Positions 8,931 to 17,438 of a stretch of 31,419 nucleotides of DNA are shown here, one piece after another. The notes beneath the pieces were generated by a model, which was not told the DNA's origin, made no database searches, and saw nothing but the letters and a program-made list of their open reading frames with translations. How positions within the stretch are numbered: position 1 is the stretch's first letter; every line of letters begins with the position of its first letter. Source of the stretch: JBFLYC01 sp040756735. GTDB lineage: Bacteria > Bacillota > DSM-16504 > Desulfitibacterales > Desulfitibacteraceae. The translations under genes were made by a program, and so were the position numbers. Where the stretch lies: contig JBFLYC010000037.1 of NCBI GenBank assembly GCA_040756735.1, positions 1 to 31,419 of the forward strand, read 5' to 3'.

Positions 8931-10019
8931 ATGGACCAAGTTAAAGCATTGGTTGTTGAAGAACCTGGCAAGTTAAAGCTGCGGAAATTTCCACGCCCAG
9001 CCATAGGTGAAGATGATGCCTTGCTTAAAGTTGTTCAAACAGGAATATGTGCTTCTGATCCTCATTTTTTTCATGGCAAGGTAGAACGACGAAGGAATTT
9101 CCCTTTAATCCTGGGGCATGAAATGGTTGGGACTATCGATGAAATAGGAAAAACTGCATCGGAGCGTTGGGGCGTGAGTAGGGGAGATACCGTTATTGTT
9201 GAAACTTCTTTTGGTTGTGGCCATTGTGAAATGTGTCTAACTGGAATGCAGAGGTTATGCAAAAGTTCTTTAGGTTATGGATGTAAGATATCGTCAAGTG
9301 TTCCCCCTTTTCTTTGGGGTTCGTATTCGGAATTTATGTATTTGCATCCCAATGCTATTGTACATAAAATATCTGATATTGAGCCTGAAGTAGCACTGCT
9401 TATTTGTTCAGTGATAAGTAATGGGATTAGATGGGTAGAGTCTATTGGCGGTGTGTCTATAGGTGATGTTGTAGTTATTGAGGGGGTTGGTGCCCAGGGG
9501 CTTGTATCTATTGCTGCTGCCAAAGAGGCAGGTGCAGACACAGTTATTGCAACAGGTTTATCCAGAGATGCCTACAGGTTTGAAATAGCAAAAAAAATGG
9601 GTGCTGACTTTGTGATAAATGTAGAAGAAAATGATGCTGTAAAAATGGTTAGGGAAATTACAGATGGGAAGATGGCTGATGTGGTTGTAGATGTTACCGG
9701 TGCGGCTAGTGCAACTGAGTTGTCTATTGATTTGGCCAGACCCATGGGGACAGTAGTGCTGGCTGGAATAAATGGTGGAAAATCAATAAATATTGTATCA
9801 GATGAAATTACCTGGAAAGAGTTAAAGGTGCTTGGGGCTTATAGTTATGATTATCAATCAGTGAAAAAGGCAATAAAATTAGCCCAGGCTAAAAAGTATC
9901 CCTTTGAAGAAATAGTTACCCACAAGTTTGGTTTCGAGGATGTAGAGAAGGCCCTGAAAATGGCGGCTGGTGAAATTGAAGTATCGAATTTTATTAAAGG
10001 GTCTTTAATACCGAAATAG
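8931..10019 (+). CDS. Zinc-dependent medium-chain alcohol dehydrogenase
   Basis: This 362-residue MDR-family enzyme probably oxidises a secondary or primary alcohol with NAD. Catalytic zinc ligands are visible at C40 (GICASD) and H63-E64 (GHE). The structural-zinc cysteines are C96, C99, C102 and C110. The cofactor domain shows VIEGVGAQGLVSIAAAKEAGA. Length is normal. The start ATG follows TAGGAG at a good distance. It lies between the beta-hydroxyacid dehydrogenase and the transporter genes, so its substrate is probably the imported hydroxyacid or a product of it. It resembles the sorbitol/threonine dehydrogenase branch broadly. I cannot assign a substrate. Confidence 0.9.
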   Translation: MDQVKALVVEEPGKLKLRKFPRPAIGEDDALLKVVQTGICASDPHFFHGKVERRRNFPLILGHEMVGTIDEIGKTASERWGVSRGDTVIVETSFGCGHCEMCLTGMQRLCKSSLGYGCKISSSVPPFLWGSYSEFMYLHPNAIVHKISDIEPEVALLICSVISNGIRWVESIGGVSIGDVVVIEGVGAQGLVSIAAAKEAGADTVIATGLSRDAYRFEIAKKMGADFVINVEENDAVKMVREITDGKMADVVVDVTGAASATELSIDLARPMGTVVLAGINGGKSINIVSDEITWKELKVLGAYSYDYQSVKKAIKLAQAKKYPFEEIVTHKFGFEDVEKALKMAAGEIEVSNFIKGSLIPK

Positions 10020-10088
10020 TATTTCTTCATAACAAAATGCCCCACAAGATTTGTTTAGTATTAGTTTTAATAATGGGAGGTGGTCTTG

Positions 10089-10592
10089 TTGATTAATAAA
10101 CTATTAAAAGTAGACTCCGTTATTGCTATTTTGTTAATGGCTTTTAGTGTCTATGTAATACATTATTCTATGAATATTGAAGGTCTGTCTGGTGCTATAG
10201 ACATGGTATCTCCAGGACTTGTTCCAGGACTGGTTGGAGTATTCTTATTCGTATGTGCTGCAGTGCTGTTATTCCAAACAGTTAAAGAAAATGAAATAAA
10301 GCGTGAAACAACCAACATTATTACCTTTTTATCTGATGGAATAGGGTCATATGCATTTAAAAGGCTCGTTGGTATAATAGCTTCTATTGTAGCTTTTCGC
10401 TATTTGCTGGTTTTATTTGGTTTTTATGTTACGGCTTTTTTCTTTTTAGTAGTTTTATTTCTCTTGTTTAGGGCCGTTAAGGTATGGCAGGCAGTAGTGA
10501 TTTCATTAATTACAGTAGGTATAATAGGATATTTGTTTGATATTTTGCTGCGTGTACCTTTCCCGCATGGAAAATTTATTCCTTATTTTTAG
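10089..10592 (+). CDS. tctB: Tripartite tricarboxylate transporter small membrane subunit (TctB)
   Basis: This is a small, very hydrophobic protein of about 167 residues with four predicted membrane segments. They lie around VIAILLMAFSVYVIHY, LVPGLVGVFLFVCAAVLLF, LVGIIASIVAFRYLLVLFGFY and VVISLITVGIIGYLFDILL. The TctB family forms the small membrane component of the TctABC secondary carboxylate transporter. The reading frame opens at GTG 10080, but that codon overlaps the GGGAGG ribosome site (10075-10080), so TTG 10089 (or TTG 10086) is the better start. It is followed by tctA, and the gene order here is B-A-C. The match is by size, topology and position next to TctA. Confidence 0.85.
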   Translation: MINKLLKVDSVIAILLMAFSVYVIHYSMNIEGLSGAIDMVSPGLVPGLVGVFLFVCAAVLLFQTVKENEIKRETTNIITFLSDGIGSYAFKRLVGIIASIVAFRYLLVLFGFYVTAFFFLVVLFLLFRAVKVWQAVVISLITVGIIGYLFDILLRVPFPHGKFIPYF

Positions 10593-10635
10593 TGTTATTT
10601 CATGAAAATCAAACAGAAATAGAAAGGAGATAAAT

Positions 10636-12135
10636 ATGAACCCAGATTTATTGGCTGGTTTTAGTCTAGCGTTTACTCCTGAAGCACTGCTGCTTGCCTT
10701 TCTAGGTATGTTTTTTGGAATTATAGTAGGTGCAGTGCCAGGCTTAACAGCAACCATGGCAATTGCCATCCTTACACCTTTTACTTTTTCCTTGTCTCCC
10801 ATAAATGGATTGCTGATGTTAGTTGGAATATACATTGGTGGCGTATATGGTGGATGCATGTCTGCCATTTTGCTGAATATTCCTGGGACCCCATCAGCAT
10901 TAATGACAGCTTTAGACGGACATCCAATGGCGAATAATGGCCAGCCCGGTAGAGCACTTGGTATAGCCACTATTTCATCGGCTCTAGGAGGTTTGATTGG
11001 GACTCTTATATTACTGACAATAGCCCCTTTTCTTGCTCGATTTGCTCTTAAATTTGGTGCAGCTGAATACTTTGCTCTGTGCTGCTTTGGGTTAAGTGTT
11101 GTTGCAGCCCTTTCTCAGGGATCTCTTATAAAGGGGTTTATATCGGCAGGTATAGGCTTATTTATAGTAAGCATAGGAATGGATCCAATAATAGGTGTTC
11201 CCAGGTTTACTTATGGTTCCTCGCAGTTGTTAGCTGGTTTGTCATATATACCAATTATGATTGGATTGTTTGGTATTGCAGAAGTTTTGACGCAGCTTTC
11301 TAAAAAAGATGTACAAGTAAAGGTTAAACAAAAAATTGGCCGAGTTATACCAACCTTAAAAGACTTAAAGACCATTTGGAAGATTATCCTGCGCTGTGCT
11401 GGTATTGGAACTTTCATTGGAGCTTTGCCAGGAGCTGGTGGGGCAATCGGTGCAATCCTTGGCTACAATGAAGCTAAAAGAACTTCTAAATACCCTGAAA
11501 AATTTGGCTCGGGTGTGCCAGAGGGGATAGCTGCTCCGGAAGCTGCTAATAATTCTGCCGTTGCTGGAGCTTTTATCCCCTTGTTAACACTGGGTATCCC
11601 TGGTGATGCGATAACGGCAATTCTTATTGGTGCCTTTATGATCCACAACTTAACACCGGGTCCTTTGTTATATAAAAATAATCCAGAGATTATTTATGCA
11701 TTGTACTTTGGATTATTAATTGCTCATGTGTTTTTAATAGTGTTAGGTATGACAGGTGCAAGGCTTTATGCAAAAGCTGTAACAATACGAAATAGTTTGT
11801 TAATGCCAATAATTACTTTGTTTTGTATTGTAGGCTCCTTTGCATATGCCAATCGGCTTTTTGATGTTATGGTTATGCTAGCATTTGGTATATTAGGATA
11901 TTTTATGAGAAGAAACAAATTTCCAATAGCTCCCATGATATTAGGAATTGTGCTTGGACCTATATTTGAGCTTAACCTGCGGGTAGCCCTGCAGTTAGCA
12001 GAAGGAAATGTAATTGAATTGTTCACCAGGCCTATTAGTGCTGTTTTGTGGATTTTATTAGTAATAATGCTTTTATTGCCCAAAATTAGAAAAAAAGATT
12101 TTCAAGTTAAAAATATAAGCACCAGCGGTCAGTGA
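10636..12135 (+). CDS. tctA: Tripartite tricarboxylate transporter large membrane subunit (TctA)
   Basis: This is a 499-residue polytopic membrane protein with about a dozen membrane segments. Two family signatures are clear: GIIVGAVPGLTATMAIAIL near the N-terminus and GTFIGALPGAGGAIGAILG in the middle, the duplicated GxxPGxxG motifs of TctA. ATG 10636 follows AAAGGAG at ideal spacing. TctA is the ion-coupled translocation subunit; it works with TctB and a periplasmic/lipoprotein TctC. Known substrates of the family include citrate, tartrate, terephthalate and 3-sulfolactate (SlcHFG). The gene is intact. A remnant of a second TctA is at 21022-21374. Confidence 0.95.
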   Translation: MNPDLLAGFSLAFTPEALLLAFLGMFFGIIVGAVPGLTATMAIAILTPFTFSLSPINGLLMLVGIYIGGVYGGCMSAILLNIPGTPSALMTALDGHPMANNGQPGRALGIATISSALGGLIGTLILLTIAPFLARFALKFGAAEYFALCCFGLSVVAALSQGSLIKGFISAGIGLFIVSIGMDPIIGVPRFTYGSSQLLAGLSYIPIMIGLFGIAEVLTQLSKKDVQVKVKQKIGRVIPTLKDLKTIWKIILRCAGIGTFIGALPGAGGAIGAILGYNEAKRTSKYPEKFGSGVPEGIAAPEAANNSAVAGAFIPLLTLGIPGDAITAILIGAFMIHNLTPGPLLYKNNPEIIYALYFGLLIAHVFLIVLGMTGARLYAKAVTIRNSLLMPIITLFCIVGSFAYANRLFDVMVMLAFGILGYFMRRNKFPIAPMILGIVLGPIFELNLRVALQLAEGNVIELFTRPISAVLWILLVIMLLLPKIRKKDFQVKNISTSGQ

Positions 12136-12289
12136 AGGTACGATTACACAATGACAGATGGAGAGAGGAGGTTGTAAAGGCCTTATTTAATAACTAGTTG
12201 AATCGTTAAGTTGAAAATTATTGGGGGGCATGAAATTTTTGGGGCTTGAGTGTATATGAAAAAGGATTTTAAAAAAGGAGGATATATCT

Positions 12290-13309
12290 ATGCTTAAATT
12301 TAAAAGGAAATCACTACTGTTAAGTATTCTTTTAATAGTATGCTTAATCTTTGTAGTTGGTTGTGGAACTAAACAAGATAGTGGGGCTAAAGATGAGGCG
12401 AAACAAGATGAGAAAAAGGAAATTGATTTTCCAAGAAGAAATATTAATATTTCTATACCCTTTGGAGCTGGTGGAGGAACTGACCAGGTAGGCAGGGTAT
12501 TAGCTGGAATAGCTGAAAGAAACACTAATGTAAACTGGGTCTGCACAAATGATGTTGGTGGTGCGGGAGCACTGGCCATGGAAAAAATAACTAGTTCCCC
12601 TCCTGATGGTTACAATTTATTATTCATTACTTCAAATATTTCTATTTTGAAACATATGGGGCATACTGACTTGTATTACAAAGACTTTGAGCCAATTATT
12701 GCAGTTAATACTGACCCGGCTGCTTTAATAGTACGTAGTGATTCAGGTTGGGATACACTAGATGACTTCATTGAAGCAGCACAAGAGAAAAGGTTAAGGG
12801 TTCAAACAGGTGCAGCCGGAGGCCTCTGGCAAGTTGGGGTTCTAGCTATGGAAAAAGCACTGGGTCTTGACCTAAATATTATTCCAAGCGGGACTGGTGG
12901 AGCCCCTGCAACACCAGCACTACTGGGAGGTCAGGTTGATGCAATTGCTATTGCTCCCAATGAAGCTTTAGCTGGATTAGAAACTGGTGAATTTAAGATA
13001 CTTGTTTCATTAGGACGAGAAAGAAGTGTTTTAGGGCCAGATGCACCTACCATGGTTGAACTAGGATATCCAAATATCACTGCCCAGGCAGTAAGAGCGT
13101 TTTATGCTCCAAAAGGCACTCCACCTGAAATAGTACAGAAACTCCATGATATATTAAAAGAAGCAGTAGACAGTAAAGAGTATCATGACTTTATTGAAAA
13201 TACAGGTTCATCCGTTGATTACATGAGTACTAAAGAGTTAATTGAATACCTTGAGTGGGAATATAAAGCGTACAAAGAACTATTAGATATGGCGGGATTG
13301 TTGAACTAA
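12290..13309 (+). CDS. tctC: TctC/Bug-family substrate-binding lipoprotein
   Basis: This 339-residue extracytoplasmic binding protein has a lipoprotein signal: charged start (MLKFKRKS), hydrophobic core (LLLSILLIVCLIFV) and lipobox VVGC, with Cys at about residue 25. A charged linker follows, then the Bug fold with INISIPFGAGGGTDQVGRVLAG and GGQVDAIAIAPNEA. It captures the carboxylate for TctAB. In a Gram-positive the lipid-anchored form is expected. A very strong AAGGAGG precedes the ATG. It lies 154 nt after tctA, and that gap holds no gene. A candidate terminator follows downstream. The ligand cannot be read from sequence. Confidence 0.93.
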   Translation: MLKFKRKSLLLSILLIVCLIFVVGCGTKQDSGAKDEAKQDEKKEIDFPRRNINISIPFGAGGGTDQVGRVLAGIAERNTNVNWVCTNDVGGAGALAMEKITSSPPDGYNLLFITSNISILKHMGHTDLYYKDFEPIIAVNTDPAALIVRSDSGWDTLDDFIEAAQEKRLRVQTGAAGGLWQVGVLAMEKALGLDLNIIPSGTGGAPATPALLGGQVDAIAIAPNEALAGLETGEFKILVSLGRERSVLGPDAPTMVELGYPNITAQAVRAFYAPKGTPPEIVQKLHDILKEAVDSKEYHDFIENTGSSVDYMSTKELIEYLEWEYKAYKELLDMAGLLN

Positions 13310-13395
13310 CTGTAGCTTTGTAGTTATGTATGCCCCCCTTAAAATAGTTATAGTAATTAAAACCTGTGCTAAGATTTGTTCTATAATTATTTTCT

Positions 13396-13470
13396 AAAGA
13401 CCTAGACACAAAGGACTTTTTGTTACCTGTAAGGTGTAGACTGAGATGATTTTTGTGGCTAGGTCTTTTA
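13396..13470 (+). terminator. Candidate intrinsic terminator after tctC
   Basis: A 17-nt arm at 13396-13412 (AAAGACCTAGACACAAA) pairs with 13452-13468 with a single mismatch. The 39-nt loop contains a smaller ACCT/AGGT hairpin. The right arm ends in TCTTTTA, a short T-rich tail. Its position between tctC and the Ldh2-type operon fits a transcription end point for the transporter operon. The long loop leaves open a regulatory role. Confidence 0.55.
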
Positions 13471-13560
13471 TCAAGTTTATAATTATTGAGAAGGTATTAT
13501 GCATATTTATTCGTGCGATAGCGGCATCTTACTTTATTATAGACCAGGGGAGTGGTAGGT

Positions 13561-14601
13561 TTGCATTATATGTATAACGATATAAAAGCCTTTTGTAATA
13601 CACTTTTAGAACAAGTAGGTGTTTCAAAATCAAATGCTGAAATAGTCTCGAGCAATCTTGTTACTGCAGATTTACGTGGTGTATCCTCCCATGGAGTTGC
13701 TAGATTGCCCGTGTATATAAAACGAATCCAGTTGGGCCTAGTTAATCCACATCCAAGCCCAAAAGTAGTAAAATCTACTTCTACAACACTTTTGATTGAC
13801 GGAGATAATGGCCTGGGACAGATTAATGCTGACGATGCAATGAAAAGGGCCGTTGCCATGGCTGAGGAAAAAGGCCAAAGCCTAGTTGGGGTAAGGAATA
13901 CTAACCACCTGGGCATCTGTGCTGATTATGTTTTAAAGGCTGCCCAGAAAGGCATGGTAGGATTTTGTGTAGGAAATGCTTCAGCTCATATGGCTCCGTG
14001 GGGTGGTATTAAGCCTATTTTAGGTACAAACCCTATATCTGTAGCTGTCCCTGCAGGACGGTTCCCTGCAATTGTTTTAGACATGGCCACCAGCATTGTT
14101 GCCAGGGGAAAAATTCTTTTGGCAGCGAAAAAAGGGGAAAAAATACCCCTGGGGTGGGCATTGGATAAAGATGGAAACCCGACAGAGGATTCTGAAAAAG
14201 CCAGGTTGGGTACAGTGCTTCCCTTTGGTGGTCCCAAGGGATACGGCCTTTCTCTTTTGGTAGACATATTATCAGGGGTAATGACAGGGGCACTATTTGG
14301 CTCAAAGGTTCCCTCCATGACTGAAAACTTTGAGACGCCATTAAATCTAGGGGCGTTTTTAGGCGCTTTCCGTATCGATAACTTTATGCCTCTAGAGCTA
14401 TTTGAACAGCGAATAGAAGAACTTATTACAGAGATAAAGGAATCTCCCAGGGCGCCAGGTGTTGATGAGATCTATTTGCCAGGTGAAATTGAGCATAACC
14501 GTATGGAAAAAGGACTTAAAGATGGAGTTAAGCTGGATGAAAAGGTGCGTAGGGATTTGAATAAACTAGCTGAATCTTTGAATGTAACCAATAGAATATA
14601 G
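13561..14601 (+). CDS. Ldh2/ComC-family NAD(P)-dependent 2-hydroxyacid dehydrogenase
   Basis: This protein of about 346 residues belongs to the malate/L-lactate dehydrogenase (Ldh2) family. It carries the family blocks ADLRGVSSHGVARLP, VRNTNHLG (catalytic His), MAPWGGIKPILGTNP, DMATSIVARGKI and GPKGYGLSLLVDILSG. It interconverts a 2-keto acid and a 2-hydroxyacid. In sulfolactate degraders the same family supplies ComC, which reduces sulfopyruvate to (R)-sulfolactate; other members act on malate, ureidoglycolate or diketogulonate. TTG 13561 is the likely start, spaced properly behind AGGGGAG (13546-13552); a GTG at 13552 overlaps that site. It is followed by a degenerate paralogue and the UxaA-type lyase, and appears intact. 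Confidence 0.88.
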   Translation: MHYMYNDIKAFCNTLLEQVGVSKSNAEIVSSNLVTADLRGVSSHGVARLPVYIKRIQLGLVNPHPSPKVVKSTSTTLLIDGDNGLGQINADDAMKRAVAMAEEKGQSLVGVRNTNHLGICADYVLKAAQKGMVGFCVGNASAHMAPWGGIKPILGTNPISVAVPAGRFPAIVLDMATSIVARGKILLAAKKGEKIPLGWALDKDGNPTEDSEKARLGTVLPFGGPKGYGLSLLVDILSGVMTGALFGSKVPSMTENFETPLNLGAFLGAFRIDNFMPLELFEQRIEELITEIKESPRAPGVDEIYLPGEIEHNRMEKGLKDGVKLDEKVRRDLNKLAESLNVTNRI

Positions 14602-14692
14602 CTTTTATGTAATTCATTTTATTAAGGCTTAACTTCAAAAGATTAGTCCAAGGGTAGTGGTTTGCAGAGCTGCCCAGAACAGGAGGAAAAAA

Positions 14693-15647
14693 ATGACTGA
14701 CAAATTGTTTACGTATGAGCAGTTAATCCAATTTAGTTGTGATGGTATTAACACAGTGTGGGGTAACTCCTGACAATGCAAGAATTGCAGCAGATGTTTT
14801 AGTCCAGGCTGACCTCCGTGGTGTGAGTTCCCATGGGGTCTCAAGACTGGTAATGTATAAAGAAAAGTTTGATCAGGGGCTTATTGAGCCACATCAGGAA
14901 GTGAAAATTATTAATGAAACTTCAAGTATAGCTGTTGTTGATGGGGGAAACGTTCTGGGGCTTATTAGTGCAGTAAAAGCCATGGAACTTTGCATGGAAA
15001 GGGCTGAAACAGGTATATATTGTGTAGCACTTAGAGATTCAAACCACACGAGAATGTTGGCTTATTATGCCATGATGGCTTTAAAGAAAGACATGATTGG
15101 TGCTAATCCCCTGGCGGTGGCTGTGCCATGCAAGCAAGAACCTCCCTTTATTTTTGATGCCTCAACTAGCGTGGTAGCTCGAGGAAAAGTTATCCTTGCT
15201 GCTAAACGTGGAGAAAAGATACCCGTTGGGTGGGGTATAGATAAAGAGGGCAATTCAACTGATGACCCTGTAGAAGCACTGGCAGGGGCAATATTGCCCA
15301 TGGCTGGGCCTAAGGGTTATGGGCTTGCTTTAACAATAGAAATCTTATCCAAAATACTTACTGATTCAGAACATAATGGGACCCTTATGATGGCTATAAA
15401 CATAGATAGATTTCTTTCCGTTGATAAATTTAAGGCAAGGATGGATGAACTGGTGCAGAACTTGAAGAGTTCACCGCCTGCTGCTAACTTTGAACGTGTT
15501 TATATACCTGGGGAAAGGAGTATAGATACAGCAAACCAAAGACTGAAACAAGGTATACCATTAGAAGGTGCTATTATTGGGGAGCTTGATGTTTTGGCTG
15601 ACGAGCTAAAAATTAAAAGTTTAACGTCAAGGAGGGTAAGCCTTTGA
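14693..15647 (+). pseudogene. Second Ldh2-family dehydrogenase, degenerate
   Basis: This is a paralogue of the gene at 13561-14601. AGGAGG and ATG 14693 give MTDKLFTYEQLIQFSC, then the frame hits a stop. One extra G near 14741 shifts the frame, and the rest continues (MVLTQCGVTPDNARIAADV, ADLRGVSSHGVSRL) to the TGA at 15645-15647. Joining at that base aligns the two paralogues residue for residue. Internally about 22 residues are missing (the MAPWGGIKP-ILGT block of the paralogue), as are about 16 residues after the GPKGYGLALTIEILS block. HLG is also changed to HTR after the catalytic His. Both deletions keep the frame. It probably does not encode a normal dehydrogenase. An alternative GTG start at 14739 would give 302 residues. 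Confidence 0.75.
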
Positions 15648-15925
15648 AACGAGAAATTTATGTTTTGTCCCCTACAGACAATGTTGCTGTGGCTCTAACT
15701 GAACTTACCAAAATAGGCCAGGAGTTATACTTTGAAAATGCAGGGAAAGGCATTACTGTAATATTGAGAGAAAAAATTCCCTTTGGGCATAAAGTTGCAA
15801 TTAAAGACATTAAAAAGCAGGACAGGGTTTATAAATATGGAGAAGATATAGATTTTGCTACTCAAGATATCAAGGCAGGGCAGTGGGTTCATACCCATAA
15901 TATCGCAAGTGAACGGGGCAAGTAA
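15644..15925 (+). CDS. UxaA-family SAF-domain subunit (SuyA-like)
   Basis: This small 93-residue SAF-domain protein is equivalent to the N-terminal domain of altronate/galactarate dehydratases and to SuyA of (2R)-sulfolactate sulfo-lyase. Visible family blocks are DNVAVALTELTKIGQEL, IPFGHKVAIKDI, KYGEDIDFAT and WVHTHNIASERG. It would pair with the catalytic subunit encoded next. The start is TTG 15644, behind AAGGAGGG, overlapping the stop of the upstream gene (TTGA), so translation is probably coupled. A split into about 90 and 390 residues matches SuyA/SuyB, although split altronate-dehydratase homologues also exist. The transporter and dehydrogenase context favours sulfolactate. Confidence 0.8.
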   Translation: MKREIYVLSPTDNVAVALTELTKIGQELYFENAGKGITVILREKIPFGHKVAIKDIKKQDRVYKYGEDIDFATQDIKAGQWVHTHNIASERGK

Positions 15926-15952
15926 TCACTTAATGGAAAGGGTGGTTCAGGA

Positions 15953-17124
15953 ATGGAATTCAAGGGCTATGTAAGGGATAATGGTGAAGCTGGAGTGAGG
16001 AACCATTTAGCTATATTACCTTCGGCATATTGTGCGAATAGGGTGGCAGATCTAATTGCCAGACAAGTGGAAGGAGCAACAGCTCTAACCCATACAGTTG
16101 GGTGTGGACAAATAGGAGCCGACTTTGAACAAACGGCCAATACATTAAAAGGATTAGGTATAAACCCTAATGTAGGTGCGGTTCTGGTAGTAGGTTTGGG
16201 CTGTGAACGTTTCCAACCTGACGAGCTTGCTGCTGACATAGCTGCCAGGGCAAGCCTGTGGAAATGGTAGTGATACAAAAAGCAGGAGGAAGTCTTAAGG
16301 CAATAGAGAAGGGGACGAGGCTAGCAAGGATGTTGGTTGATAAAATAAATATGATTGAAAGACAGCCAATTTCGGTCAGCAATTTGAAGATCGGACTAAA
16401 GTGTGGAGGTACTGATGCCACCTCTGGTATTGCGGCTAATCCAGTTTTAGGCTATGTTTCTGACAGGATAATAAATGAGGGTAGTACTAGTATTTTTACT
16501 GAAATTACTGAGATACTTGGTGCAGAACACATATTGGTACGAAGGGCAGCTTCTAAGGAAGTAGCTGATGATATCATGTTTGTAGTTAATCGCTGGGAAG
16601 AAATTTTAAGACGAGATGGACAGGATAAGCGGTTTGAAAAAAGAGGAGCATTAATAGGTGTGGGTAACATGGATGGAGGGGTGAGTACCGTTGTAGAGAA
16701 GGCGCTGGGTAATATTCTCAAGTCAGGGAGTCAAAAGATAAATGGTGTGCTTAAGTACAGCCAGCGTCCAAAGAGCAGTGGATTATATTTGATGGATTCC
16801 CACGGTCATGATGGAGAAGCTGTGACTGGTATGGTTTCGTGTGGAGCTCAGATAGTTTTGTTTACCACAGGTAGAGGGACTCCTATAGGTTTTCCAACAG
16901 CACCTGTTATTAAGGTCACTGGTAATACGCAAACCTTTGAGCTGATGAACGATAATATGGACTTTAATGCTGGAGGCGTTGTGGATGGTAATAAGACAAT
17001 CGAAGAATGTGGAGAACTTTTGCTTCAGCAAGTTTTAGATGTGGCATCTGGTGCAAGAACCAAGGCTGAAATTATGGGGCATAATGAACTATTGGTTGTT
17101 TCTAGAGACAATCCAAGGCAGTAA
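15953..17124 (+). pseudogene. UxaA-family lyase catalytic subunit (SuyB-like), frameshifted
   Basis: ATG 15953 gives MEFKGYVRDNGEAGVRNH, then THTVGCGQIGAD and VLVVGLGCERFQPDEL, before a stop at 16268. A second frame resumes as KPVEMVVIQKAGGSLKAI and runs to 17124 with LKCGGTDATSGIAANPVLG, DSHGHDGEAVTGM and TTGRGTPIGFPTAPVIKVT. One missing G in the run at about 16248-16250 (GGGG to GGG, restoring ARGKPVEM) would give a 390-residue protein, normal for SuyB or a stand-alone UxaA C-terminal subunit. Such enzymes use iron to eliminate water or sulfite from 2-hydroxyacids; SuyB gives pyruvate and sulfite from (R)-sulfolactate. Every family block is preserved, so the indel is either very recent or a sequencing error. 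Altronate-type dehydratase is the alternative. Confidence 0.75.
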
Positions 17125-17155
17125 AAAGTAATAAACAAAGTGGGTTTTTCTAAGT

Positions 17156-17327
17156 TATTTAAAAGAAAAATATTAAAATTATTAAAACATAAGCGGTAAT
17201 TGTTAATGTAATAAAATTTATTAATTTTTTTAAATTGCGGGAGGAAAATTTCAAAATATGGAGAATGTAGGAGAATGTAATATAATAAGACAAATCGGAA
17301 TAAGCGATACCGATATGGGCGGTGATA
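17156..17327 (+). promoter_or_regulatory. Duplicated promoter/operator block, copy 2
   Basis: This block matches 6961-7118 almost throughout. It differs by a 5-bp insertion near its start and by a 10-bp tandem duplication (GGAGAATGTA twice) just upstream of the -10 TATAAT (17281-17286). The palindrome ATCGG-N11-CCGAT is at 17294-17314. The duplication moves the -10 by exactly one helical turn relative to anything upstream. The block sits in the 314-nt gap between the lyase gene and the D-2-hydroxyacid dehydrogenase, and is probably the latter's promoter. The rest of the gap is AT-rich and shows no gene. Confidence 0.5.
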
Positions 17328-17395
17328 ATGTTAATATTTTGATATTATAATTAAGATGATTTGGAATTTTATATGTAAAAATTATACTTAAATTA

Positions 17396-17405
17396 NNNNN
17401 NNNNN
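17396..17405. other. Assembly gap (10 Ns)
   Basis: Ten undetermined bases join two contigs just upstream of the D-2-hydroxyacid dehydrogenase and just downstream of a repeated block. The true gap length may differ, and the join depends on scaffolding evidence that is not visible here. Confidence 0.99.
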
Positions 17406-17438
17406 AATAGATAGTTATTAAATTGATGGGAGTGAGTA

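Noticed and set aside
12136..12289. Small gene between tctA and tctC
   Set aside because: A GAGAGGAGG sequence is present but no start codon with a sensible frame follows; I see no gene here.
14739..15647. GTG 14739 as the natural start of the second Ldh2 gene
   Set aside because: A strong AGGAGG with ATG lies at 14693 and the residues between match the paralogue once a single base is removed, so the GTG is not the original start.
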